Part shown: positions 54,901-62,379 of the stretch, piece after piece
Numbering within the stretch: position 1 is the stretch's first letter
How the letters are laid out: the number at the start of each line of letters is the position of its first letter
Source of the DNA: Bacteroidales bacterium
GTDB taxonomy: Bacteria; Bacteroidota; Bacteroidia; Bacteroidales; UBA10428
Direction of reading: 5' to 3'
DNA: 64,000 nt
NCBI GenBank assembly: GCA_016935615.1
Contig: JAFGQO010000158.1
Location: 19,090 to 83,089 of the forward strand
The notes under the pieces: generated by a model
Told to the model about the DNA's origin: nothing
What the model saw: the letters and a program-made list of their open reading frames with translations, nothing else
Database searches by the model: none
Made by a program: the position numbers and the translations under genes

Positions 54901-55844
54901 TTGAAGCCCGGGAATTGGAACTTATTTATGAAGAAGTAAATATCAATGTTATCCTTAAAGAAGTTGAGGATATTTACCGTATTCAATTGGATGCCAAACA
55001 AAAATCTATCGGAAAAAAGCTGGTATTTCGCGTAATCAAAAATCCAAAGATTGATACAATTACTGTTCTGATTGACAAAGGCAGACTACTCCAGATCATT
55101 TCAAACCTGGTAAGCAATGCGATCAAATTTACAATTGAAGGTTCTATTGAAGTTACAGTTGACCTGGTTGATAATAAAGACATGCTCCTTTTTAAAATCA
55201 GTGATACAGGGATAGGGATAAACAAGGTGTATCATGAATCGATATTTGAGAAATTTCGAAAAATAGAAGACCAAAATGAAATTCTTTACGAAGGCACAGG
55301 GTTGGGACTGGCCATTACAAAAAGCCTTGTGGAATTGCTGGGAGGAAAGATCTGGCTGGAATCTGAAGTCGGTAAAGGATCGGCTTTCTATGTCAAGCTA
55401 CCTGTCAGCCATACACATCTTCAGAAAAAACCTGAACCTGCATCGGCAAGTAAGGTCCGCATACCACAATTGAAAAATCTGTCTCTTATCATTGCCGAAG
55501 ATGATATGTCAAGTTTTCTCTATCTGAAAAGACTGATCTTACCAACAGGAGCCATCATTCACCATGCCGTCAACGGACTGGAAGTATTGGGGATAACAAA
55601 GAAAAACTCAGAAATAAAACTGATCTTAATGGATATTAAAATGCCTGCCTTAAATGGTATTGATACCTTACTTGAACTTCAAAAAAGAAATTATAAAATA
55701 CCTGTCATTGCGCAAACTGCTTACGCTTTCAATGAAGAAATAAAGAAAATAAAATCCGCAGGATTTGTAGATTATTTAATCAAACCCATTAAAAAAGAAC
55801 AGCTATATTCGGTACTGGAAAAACATGTAAAAACTATTAAATAG
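51960..55844 (+). CDS. Hybrid two-component sensor with periplasmic beta-propellers, kinase and receiver (HTCS-like, no DNA-binding domain)
   Basis: 1294 aa with TTG start; a GTG at 51978 starts the same signal peptide more tightly (LNRIILIIPALIFSFLIKAQQ) and may be correct. Periplasmic part: about a dozen propeller repeats (DKAGFIWIATQQGLNRYDG, DSKGNLWIATLGAGINFF, DKQGKIWIGTSKGLCKF and so on) and a Y_Y_Y domain (FSLSFTSPYYSGFGKLRYAY). Then one membrane helix (about 810-830), coiled coil, HisKA with LSHEIRTPLNAI (His about 928), HATPase and a receiver (LMDIKMPALNG, Asp about 1225). Classical HTCS proteins end in an AraC-type HTH; here there is none, so a separate output is needed. It starts the locus with GH88, 10 nt downstream. 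Confidence 0.93.
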   Translation: MLIYYNVLNRIILIIPALIFSFLIKAQQAILPNSRMPMKSITSVEGLSCNVVLSCIQDKAGFIWIATQQGLNRYDGNSCLVFQNETNNNNSLNYNNLSDLELDSKGNLWIATLGAGINFFDLNNHRFTHFVHDPENPESLRDNSVEILFVDNMDNVWVSSTSDIGINMLRKGGHSFKQFTTEENNQNSLPGNTILCINSDKQGKIWIGTSKGLCKFISENNTFLRIQQPPEISNIYAIQPVDDHTLLVSTNDGLKHYHIDENKFEHLDILKKHDIKNFVVQFLLIDSKNNYWLGSRDKGIVFISADLTSCIHFQEDFRTKSTLLKNDVRDIFEDIEGNIWISTFGGGISYINSSLRSFNHYNCLNSYNHELSHNVILTFLQIDNSIMLGTDGGGLFRFNKKTGRFLNLPLDEETDVVLSQHIDSEGNYWIGTYSGGLIKYDLDRNTYKQFRYSGPEGYNRRSDAVYCIEEIGKQLWLGTNGGGLLIFDIEKEEYSKQYTENHDLSSSISNNYLRSIFYDDDQTIWIGHYEGISFLNLQDTSFKHLNISTLDPDYIGNSCANNIFRDSRGFIWVATSGQGLLLIDHEKDTIQFFNTKEGHLADYVYGIEEDNHQNLWLSTNAGIIKCSVIQTNPVQLATTVFQTESGLQDNEFVIGSYCQDDQGYLYFGGRNGFNVFHPSFFKDEEILVNGVHLTNFMVFGISQQPNAPNSIIQQNINAIDELILNHRYYNFSLSFTSPYYSGFGKLRYAYKLDNLDQNWIYTDHSCTVNYNHLPAGKYYFRIKASINGIDWIERKPLTILILPPWWKIWWIQFILIILIVLFVSGIFLFRVRNLTSQKHVLEEKVNERTKQITQKNKTLSEQNQEISIQKKTVEDQKNKLELAYKELNKYRSNLEELVEKRTSELQYAKEKAEESDKLKSSFLSNLSHEIRTPLNAIIGFSSLIFEVDITDSERKSYQSMINSSGNILLNLISDIIDFSKIEARELELIYEEVNINVILKEVEDIYRIQLDAKQKSIGKKLVFRVIKNPKIDTITVLIDKGRLLQIISNLVSNAIKFTIEGSIEVTVDLVDNKDMLLFKISDTGIGINKVYHESIFEKFRKIEDQNEILYEGTGLGLAITKSLVELLGGKIWLESEVGKGSAFYVKLPVSHTHLQKKPEPASASKVRIPQLKNLSLIIAEDDMSSFLYLKRLILPTGAIIHHAVNGLEVLGITKKNSEIKLILMDIKMPALNGIDTLLELQKRNYKIPVIAQTAYAFNEEIKKIKSAGFVDYLIKPIKKEQLYSVLEKHVKTIK

Positions 55845-55854
55845 TTCATCATTT

Positions 55855-57087
55855 ATGGGGTTATATCAAAAGTTGAAAATTGTTAAATCTATCGTCTTTA
55901 TCTCTGTGTTATTCATATCCGGATGTAACTGGTCACAGACAAATGAGTTTGAACCAATAGAAAAAGTTATCGATGAAGCACTGCATTTTTCAGCCAGACA
56001 AAGTCTGTTAATGGCTAATTCATTACTTGAAAAGGATGGTCTTCTTCCGAAGACCGCCGACAGGTACGGAAATCTCGAAACCTGTAATCCGGAATGGTGG
56101 GTCAGTGGGTTTTTCCCCGGATTATTATGGTATATGTATGAATTTACAAAGGATGATAAATACAAACAACTTGCTCACAGTTTCTCTATGAGAGTTGCTG
56201 ATCAGCAATATTTTACAACAACTCATGATCTGGGATTTATTATTTTCTGCAGTTTTGGGAACGGGTATAGGTTAACCGGGGACAGCTCCTATCTGAAAAT
56301 CATTGAAACAGCTTCCTGTTCTCTTGTATCCAGATTCAGGGAATCAACGGGATGCATCCGGTCGTGGGATCCTGCTGAATGGAACAGCCGATGGGAATAT
56401 CCGGTAATTATTGATAATATGATGAATCTGGAAATGCTATTATGGGCTTGTCATCAATTTAATGAAAACCGTTTCTGCGATGTGGCAATAACACATGCAA
56501 ACACCACTCTTAAAAACCATTTTCGCCCCGACAACAGCAGTTACCATGTTGTTAGCTATGATACTGTTACAGGTCTCCCGGAATGTAAAAACACGGCTCA
56601 GGGATATGGTAATGAATCATCCTGGGCGCGCGGACAAGCCTGGGGACTCTACGGATTTACCATGGCATACCGATATACCGGAGATACTATATATCTGAAC
56701 CAGGCCAAGCGAATTGCCGGTTTTCTTCTTGATCATCCCAGATTGCCCGCTGATAAAATTCCTTATTGGGATTTTGACGCGCCCAATATTCCGGATTGTT
56801 ATCGTGATGCTTCTGCCGCATGCATCATTTGTTCAGCGCTGACAGAACTTAGTCAATATGTAATCCCTGAATTGTCCGAAGAGTATCTTAACGTTGCCGA
56901 GACCCAGATCCGCACGTTAAATTCCCCTCACTACAGAAATACAACAAACAACAACGGGAATTTTATTCTGAAGCACAGTGTCGGACATATGCCCGACAAT
57001 TCAGAAGTAGACGTTCCTCTGACCTATGCTGATTATTACTTTGTTGAGGCGTTGATACGAATGAAAAAGTTAAGGGGTAGTGAGTGA
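55855..57087 (+). CDS. Glycoside hydrolase family 88 unsaturated glucuronyl hydrolase
   Basis: 410 aa; lipobox FISGC (Cys about 24), so a lipoprotein. (Alpha/alpha)6 barrel: NPEWWVSGFFPGLLWYMYE, the catalytic Asp pair in THDLGFIIF (D125) and IIDNMMNLEMLLWA (D187), and SSWARGQAWGLYGFTM. GH88 adds water across the unsaturated C4-C5 bond of uronic acid at the non-reducing end of lyase products. It lies 10 nt after the hybrid kinase, so the pair forms a sensor-enzyme operon, and its last 18 nt overlap the convergent PL14-like gene. Confidence 0.93.
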   Translation: MGLYQKLKIVKSIVFISVLFISGCNWSQTNEFEPIEKVIDEALHFSARQSLLMANSLLEKDGLLPKTADRYGNLETCNPEWWVSGFFPGLLWYMYEFTKDDKYKQLAHSFSMRVADQQYFTTTHDLGFIIFCSFGNGYRLTGDSSYLKIIETASCSLVSRFRESTGCIRSWDPAEWNSRWEYPVIIDNMMNLEMLLWACHQFNENRFCDVAITHANTTLKNHFRPDNSSYHVVSYDTVTGLPECKNTAQGYGNESSWARGQAWGLYGFTMAYRYTGDTIYLNQAKRIAGFLLDHPRLPADKIPYWDFDAPNIPDCYRDASAACIICSALTELSQYVIPELSEEYLNVAETQIRTLNSPHYRNTTNNNGNFILKHSVGHMPDNSEVDVPLTYADYYFVEALIRMKKLRGSE

Positions 57088-57909
57088 AGAAGAAGTGAAT
57101 ACATTTTTTGGATCCCTGGTAACAATGATATCATCAAACCAGATGTAGCAGTCATTTTTCGGGCTCCAAGTAATGTCATTGCCGCCATGGAAAGTGGAAA
57201 AATAAAATGCATCTACTTTGTCTCCATTTGTTACAAACTTTAACCCTGAAAGATGCAATACTTCCTTTCCATTATACCATATCTGAACTTCTCCGTCATG
57301 ATTATTCCCTGAATTAATCTTTACCCGCTCAATAAGGTTAATCCATTCTCCTTTGGGAAAGTAAGATTTTTCTCCATCTTCACCGGTCAAATCAAAATCT
57401 TCTCCGTATTTCCCCGGTTTGTCCATATGATAAAGATAGAGCACAGCCCTGCCATCCTCCCTCCACATATATCTTGCAGTGAAACCATTAGATCCATCGC
57501 AGGTCTGTCCTCCGGAACATTTTTCACCCGATGCCAAACCGGGCAGTTTTCCACCCTGATTTTCTGTACCCCAGCTAAAATCTTCACTGAACCGTAACCA
57601 GTAAGATACATAATACTCATCTGCCGGAGTCAGGCCACAAGGTGCCTGATGACCGGTTTCACCCGGTCCGAATTTTCCTTTTGGATAAAATACCCTGAGA
57701 GACTTTTTCCCACCATGTGAAAAGTCATCAGATACCATGGCCCTGTCTGATCCCTGGAACCAGTCAATATTGACAAAACCATCCGACTCCCAGGCCTTAT
57801 CGTTAAATCTGCTTCCTGCGTTAAATTTTTCAAAATCTGTTTGCTGTGCTACCACAGAAAAAGCCATAAATACAAACCATACAAACACGAAACTGACATG
57901 GTTCTTCAT
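57070..57909 (-). CDS. Polysaccharide lyase family 14-like secreted protein
   Basis: 279 aa with a signal peptide (VWFVFMAFSVVAQQ). A single beta-jelly-roll with the PL14-type text I recognise: VFYPKGKFGPGETG, YYVSYWLRFSEDFSWG, GGKLPGLASGEKCSGG, FTARYMWREDGRAVLYLYHMD and YIWFDDIIVTRDP. PL14 includes beta-glucuronan and alginate lyases. That fits the GH88 gene opposite, which would take the unsaturated ends. Four Cys likely form disulfides. Its 3' end overlaps GH88 by 18 nt in antisense, and its start overlaps a symporter remnant. Function is assigned by motif recognition, not search. Confidence 0.75.
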   Translation of the reverse strand: MKNHVSFVFVWFVFMAFSVVAQQTDFEKFNAGSRFNDKAWESDGFVNIDWFQGSDRAMVSDDFSHGGKKSLRVFYPKGKFGPGETGHQAPCGLTPADEYYVSYWLRFSEDFSWGTENQGGKLPGLASGEKCSGGQTCDGSNGFTARYMWREDGRAVLYLYHMDKPGKYGEDFDLTGEDGEKSYFPKGEWINLIERVKINSGNNHDGEVQIWYNGKEVLHLSGLKFVTNGDKVDAFYFSTFHGGNDITWSPKNDCYIWFDDIIVTRDPKNVFTSSSLTTP

Positions 57910-58070
57910 AATAATATTCTTTTAGTTAATTCTATGACAAAACAACCCATATCCCTGTTTCCAGGAAAATACTCTGAAATGCCTTTTGACGAAAATCTGG
58001 ATAAACAGATGCCAATAACAATGATCAGCATAAAATATCCAATGAAAGGTATAATTACCTGATAATTCAT
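57906..58070 (-). pseudogene. Truncated N-terminus of a sodium:solute symporter (SSS-like remnant)
   Basis: A 54-codon ORF from ATG 58070 that starts MNYQVIIPFIGYFMLIIVIG (one membrane helix) and continues SRFSSKGISEYFPGNRDMG, matching the first helix and the 'S-x-Y-F-x-G-x-R-x-x-G' loop of SSS-family sugar/uronate symporters. It then ends with IELTKRILL and a stop that overlaps the PL14 start (ATGA). SSS transporters are about 500-600 aa, so over 85% is missing. I read it as the remnant of a transporter lost from the uronan locus; an intact single-helix protein is possible but less likely. Confidence 0.55.
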
Positions 58071-58360
58071 TTTGAAAAGAATTGATAATCCACAAAAATA
58101 AGATTTATGCTCAATTCCGGTCAAAAGTACTGAATTAAGATATTACCATAAATCCTGAGATTATTAAGTTGGAGTATTCGTGGAAACAGGATTTGATATT
58201 AACAAAAAAGCCGGTATTTCGTGCTTGAAGATTTTAACAGTGATCCTCCATATTATTTCATATGTAGATGGAATATACAATACACAAGCAATACCTCTAT
58301 CCTTGTGGAAGGGTATTCATTTTATGAAATTCCAAAAAGAAAAAACCAACTATCATCCTG

Positions 58361-58543
58361 TTAATACAGCAATTCCTTTTCTGCCTGTATCCAGTCAGAA
58401 TTTGAATTGCCCGGAATACCTTCCTGTATTCTTTTCTTATAAATTTCCTCTGCTCTCCTGCGAATATCTGACTGAGTGACTTTTCTTGTCTTTTTTTTGT
58501 CCGTTCCTGATCCGGATTTACCGGTTGAAGTTTTTGTTGTCAT
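58361..58543 (-). CDS. DUF2934-domain small protein
   Basis: 60 aa. A Lys/Ser/Thr-rich N-terminus (residues 1-22) is followed by RRRAEEIYKKRIQEGIPGNSNSDWIQAEKELL cut here into its two recognisable parts: IRRRAEEIYKKR and DWIQAEKELL, the DUF2934 signature (helix, loop, W-x-x-AE-x-E-L). DUF2934 occurs widely in proteobacteria as small soluble proteins of unknown function. The 290-nt gap from the symporter remnant has no other gene. Confidence 0.75.
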   Translation of the reverse strand: MTTKTSTGKSGSGTDKKKTRKVTQSDIRRRAEEIYKKRIQEGIPGNSNSDWIQAEKELLY

Positions 58544-58564
58544 AATACTTATATTTAGTGAGAA

Positions 58565-58705
58565 TTAATCGTATAAATTTTTATAAATGGATTCCCTCTT
58601 CTCTTTGCAGAGCGATTTTATCTTCATACTTTTTTCGTAAATCCTGTTATCCCGGATTTTTAAGAACTGATTAACTTTTTTATCATTAACCTGCTCTTTC
58701 TCCAT
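58565..58705 (-). CDS. Possible small basic protein (46 aa), unrecognised
   Basis: An ORF absent from the track: ATG 58705 to TAA 58565, 46 codons, Lys/Arg/Glu-rich (FLKIRDNRIYEKSMKIKS, then LCKEKRESIYKNLYD), helix-forming, no signal peptide. It ends 21 nt before the DUF2934 start on the same strand, so they may be co-transcribed. I know no family for it; composition could also arise by chance in AT-rich DNA. Confidence 0.3.
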   Translation of the reverse strand: MEKEQVNDKKVNQFLKIRDNRIYEKSMKIKSLCKEKRESIYKNLYD

Positions 58706-58822
58706 TATGTTTGCTTTGATTGATCCGGAATGCAAAGATTGAATTCCTTTATTAAACCGGAATGAAAAGCAGATTAAAAAGCAGTTAAAACTAAACCCGG
58801 TCTATAAACCCAACAGGAAAGT

Positions 58823-59782
58823 TTAATTATAAATACCAGAAGCCATTACAGGTGATCCCGGGAATGCAATGGCATTATCTGCCAGACCAATCAGAATTCC
58901 ATCATTCTCAATTACAATAGACTCCATAAGCTTTCCAAACGCATTGTATATTCTGGCAACTTTCTGACCTTTCAGGATCATATCTCCAGGCTTTTTCAGA
59001 AAACGGATAATACCACTGACTGAACTGAGTGGCTTTGCCGAATAACAAAGGATCTTGCCATTGATCTTTTCGGGTAAAGGATAGTTGAACGGTGGTTGCT
59101 CATCGTTTATCATTTCCAAATGCATCAATGTATTAATAACTGCCTGTATACCGGTTTCAATATTCTTTTCATTGATCACATATGATTCCCCCAGCTCAAG
59201 TGTCAGGGCGTTTACTCCCTGCTCAATAAGATTATGAGTTAGGGAAGAAGAAATTTCATCAGTATCCTGAATAATTAGCAATCCCGATGATAAAGCCAGT
59301 TCCTGAATATCTTTCTTACGCGAATCATTGAGAATAGGATCAATCAGAACATAGGGTATTGATTTATTCCAGTCATTATGAAGATCAATAACAAAATCGG
59401 GATTGGTTTCCATAATAAACGAAAAGATCCGTGAAGCTATTCTTTGAGCAAGAGTACCTCTTTCGTTTCCCGGAAAGGAACGATTCAGATCTTCTTTTGT
59501 AAAGGCTATGCTTCGTGATACCATTTCAAAGCCAAAAGGATTCAATAAAGGAAAGGCATGTAAACTTCCGCGAAGCAGTTTGTTCTTTAAACGTTTGAAT
59601 ATTTCCTGAACAATAACGGTCCCTCCTATCTCATCTCCGTGCATACAGGCTGTTAACCATATTGTTTCTCCTTTTTCCGGACTTATTAATGACATATAGG
59701 GAATCCGTCGCTTGGACAGATCCGATCCTGTTAGTACCTTGACAAAGGAGTAATTGATACGATTTCTGCATTCGGAATTCAT
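58823..59782 (-). CDS. Succinylglutamate desuccinylase/aspartoacylase-type M14 deacylase
   Basis: 319 aa from ATG 59782 (the track begins at a TTG two codons upstream). Zinc ligands of the AstE/ASPA branch of the M14 family are visible: LTACMHGDEIGG (His about 48, Glu about 51) and DLHNDW (His about 135), with LNRSFPGN substrate loop and the general-base Glu in LTLELGES (about 196). A C-terminal beta-domain (GIIRFLKKPGDMILKGQKVARI) follows. It removes an acyl group from an amino acid or peptide; substrate unknown. It is divergent from the small lipoprotein and methyltransferase/ligase fusion; AstE-like genes often sit beside ATP-grasp ligases. Confidence 0.88.
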   Translation of the reverse strand: MNSECRNRINYSFVKVLTGSDLSKRRIPYMSLISPEKGETIWLTACMHGDEIGGTVIVQEIFKRLKNKLLRGSLHAFPLLNPFGFEMVSRSIAFTKEDLNRSFPGNERGTLAQRIASRIFSFIMETNPDFVIDLHNDWNKSIPYVLIDPILNDSRKKDIQELALSSGLLIIQDTDEISSSLTHNLIEQGVNALTLELGESYVINEKNIETGIQAVINTLMHLEMINDEQPPFNYPLPEKINGKILCYSAKPLSSVSGIIRFLKKPGDMILKGQKVARIYNAFGKLMESIVIENDGILIGLADNAIAFPGSPVMASGIYN

Positions 59783-59944
59783 GTTCAAAAGCGTTTTGAA
59801 TTGATGTCAAAACTACTGCTTTACTTAATACCGGATATATTGTATACAGGGATTTTAATTCTTTTTTAATTTCAGTTTCATGCAATATTAATTTCATTGC
59901 ATCATCTTTGCCTCCGAATTTATAAATAGGAGACATTCGTATTC

Positions 59945-60106
59945 ATGAGAAAATTTGCGATCATTATCGTTGTCCTCGCACTATCAGTAGCTTTCATCTC
60001 ATGTTCTGCCAAAAAGAGTGTAAGCAAAGCACAAAACCCCGAATCTGAACAGGAACAAAATGATAATCTTTTAGATGAATCATATGATGATTCTGCTGAT
60101 TGGTAA
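59945..60106 (+). CDS. Small lipoprotein (53 aa), unknown function
   Basis: Not in the ORF track (53 codons). It has a full lipoprotein signal peptide: charged MRK, hydrophobic IIIVVLALSVAFI and lipobox FISC (Cys 20), then a 33-residue acidic tail (SKAQNPESEQEQNDN, DESYDDSADW). Such short acidic lipoproteins are common in Bacteroidota. ATG start; a near-consensus -7 box CATCTTTG lies about 37 nt upstream. It is divergent from the M14 gene and lies 261 nt before the methyltransferase/ligase fusion. Confidence 0.72.
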   Translation: MRKFAIIIVVLALSVAFISCSAKKSVSKAQNPESEQEQNDNLLDESYDDSADW

Positions 60107-60367
60107 GCACAGATCCCGGTTCATATGGTCGGTCTGTTTCAGATCGGTTATCAAATCCTTATACAATTACTATCTGCAAAAAAATAAAAATATTGCCTGC
60201 AGTATTACTTCCATGGCATGGTATCATTGTTTGTATCAAAAAATAAACAGCAACAAACCATATACAGGAATTTTCATTTCATAATAACTCGATATCTATT
60301 TTAATGATCGAATTGAAAAAAACATTATAAAAACTTAATTATCAATACAATAAAAAGAAATTAGGTC

Positions 60368-62332
60368 ATGAGAAAAACAAATGGAACAACACATAAAAAA
60401 AAGAACGGCAAACAAATACAGAACTCCTTTGGCCCGGTAAACAATCTGGAAGAATTTTTACAGCCGGACTGGTGGCGAAGAATTTTCAATTCCATGTATT
60501 TAAAAACCGATGCGGATGTTGTCGAAGATAAAAGCATTACAGCTTTTGAACTTGATATGTTCACCAACATGCTGGATTTATCCAAAGAGCATGTTATTCT
60601 TGATCTGGCATGCGGACAAGGGAGGCATACTCTGGAACTGTCACGAAGAGGTTTTAACAATGTATTTGGTATGGACCGCTCACATTATCTTATCAACAGG
60701 GCAAAGCAAACCAATCTGACCGAGGGTTTATCAGCAAATTTTAAGGAAGGAGATGCAAGAAAATTACCATATCCTGTTGATACATTTGATGTTGTAATGA
60801 TATTGGGCAATAGCTTCGGCTATTTTGAAAGTGTTGATGATGATTTAAAAATTCTGAAAGGCGTTCTCAGGGTTCTGAAACCAAAAGGAAAATTTTTATT
60901 GGATGTTGCCGATGGTAATTTTCTAAAAAAGAACTTCAATCCCAGGAGTTGGGAATGGATTAACAAAACTCATTTTGTCTGTCGGGAACGCTCCCTTGCA
61001 AACGATAACGAACGCCTGATATCCCGTGAAGTAATCTCGAATACAAAAAAAGGAGTAATTGTTGACCAGTTTTATGCCGAACGTCTTTACACAAAGGAAA
61101 AACTTACCGACATACTCCGGAAAGCCGGATTTACAAACATTATGTTTCACAATGAATACAGCACCGATTCCATAAGAAATCAGGATCTGGGAATGATGGA
61201 AAGACGCATTATTGTAACTTCTGAAGCAATTAAGGAATGGACTCCTGTAAAACAAAAGCTGACAGAAGTTAAGAATGTGGCTGTTTTACTGGGTGATCCA
61301 AGTAAGGCAGATATTGTAAAACCGGATACTGTTTTTGATGAGGACGATTACAACACGATACAGCAACTTAAAATTGCTCTGAGCTCGCTGAAAAATTACA
61401 AATTCATTTATATGGATAACCACGATCAGCTCATCAGTAATCTGGTAAAACTGAAACCTCAGATCGATTACGTTTTGAACCTGTGCGATGAAGGTTTTAA
61501 TAACGATGCAAGAAATGAATTGCATGTACCTGCTTTGCTCGAGATGCTGAAAATCCCCTATACCGGTTCAAATCCTCAATGTCTTGCATTTTGTTATGAT
61601 AAATCTCTGATTCGTGGTATTGCAAAAGAAATGGATGTGCCCGTCGCGGATGCGTTTTATATTAAACCCGAAGACAATGTTTTTGAAATGAACATTGAAT
61701 TTCCGGTTATTGCCAAGCCAAATTTCGGTGATTCCAGTTTTGGCATTACACAAAAGAGTGTAGCATATACTATTGCTGAATTAAATGATGCCATCATTAA
61801 AACCAGGGAAAAGTTTGGTTACGATAAACCTATTTTGGTTGAAGAATTCCTTTCAGGAAAGGATCTTACGCTGGGTATAATTGGTAATCCTCCCGAATCA
61901 TATACAGTGCTGCCAATTGTTGAAGAAGATTATTCTCAACTTCCGGATGATCTGCCGAAAATATGCGGTTACGAAGCAAAATGGCTGCAAGATTCACCAT
62001 ATTTTCATTTGTTAAGATCAATACCTGCGGATATTAATACGGGAACAAAAAAAATGATCGTTGAATTAAGCCTTAAACTTGCAGAAAGGTTGGAATGCCG
62101 AGATTACACACGTTTTGACTGGAGACTTGATGGAAACGGAGTTCCAAAATTGCTCGAGGTTAATCCAAATCCGGGCTGGTGTTGGGATGGTCACCTGGCA
62201 AAAATGTCAGATTTAAAAGGTATGAGTTATGCTGATATGCTTCAAACCATCTTAGAGGCCGCTGAACAAAGAATAAATCTTGCCTCTGTAACCAATAGAT
62301 CCATAAAAGAAAATGCAACAGTTCTTGCTTAA
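60368..62332 (+). CDS. Fusion of class I SAM methyltransferase and D-Ala-D-Ala-ligase-like ATP-grasp enzyme
   Basis: 654 aa, cytosolic, no signal peptide. Residues about 30-285 are a class I methyltransferase: motif I ILDLACGQGRHTLEL (77-91), acidic loop GMDRSH, motif IV VVMILGNSFGYF and LRVLKPKGKFLLDVA. Residues about 300-640 are an ATP-grasp ligase of the Ddl type: VAVLLGDPSKAD, LNLCDEGF, YTGSNPQCLAFCYDKSL, VIAKPNFGDSSFGI (Lys 450), LVEEFLSGKDL and the metal site LLEVNPNPGWCWDG (E597, N599). Both halves look intact. It would activate a carboxylate with ATP to form an amide bond and methylate the product or substrate. The YkgJ-like gene follows 47 nt later. Substrates unknown. Confidence 0.88.
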   Translation: MRKTNGTTHKKKNGKQIQNSFGPVNNLEEFLQPDWWRRIFNSMYLKTDADVVEDKSITAFELDMFTNMLDLSKEHVILDLACGQGRHTLELSRRGFNNVFGMDRSHYLINRAKQTNLTEGLSANFKEGDARKLPYPVDTFDVVMILGNSFGYFESVDDDLKILKGVLRVLKPKGKFLLDVADGNFLKKNFNPRSWEWINKTHFVCRERSLANDNERLISREVISNTKKGVIVDQFYAERLYTKEKLTDILRKAGFTNIMFHNEYSTDSIRNQDLGMMERRIIVTSEAIKEWTPVKQKLTEVKNVAVLLGDPSKADIVKPDTVFDEDDYNTIQQLKIALSSLKNYKFIYMDNHDQLISNLVKLKPQIDYVLNLCDEGFNNDARNELHVPALLEMLKIPYTGSNPQCLAFCYDKSLIRGIAKEMDVPVADAFYIKPEDNVFEMNIEFPVIAKPNFGDSSFGITQKSVAYTIAELNDAIIKTREKFGYDKPILVEEFLSGKDLTLGIIGNPPESYTVLPIVEEDYSQLPDDLPKICGYEAKWLQDSPYFHLLRSIPADINTGTKKMIVELSLKLAERLECRDYTRFDWRLDGNGVPKLLEVNPNPGWCWDGHLAKMSDLKGMSYADMLQTILEAAEQRINLASVTNRSIKENATVLA

Positions 62333-62379
62333 ATCCATAGGTATTAAGAATTCTTGAATTTCTGAAATACTTCAAACTT

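Noticed and set aside
58180-58479. 99-aa plus-strand ORF near the DUF2934 gene
   Set aside because: Its second half is antisense to the DUF2934 domain, which has a recognisable signature on the other strand.
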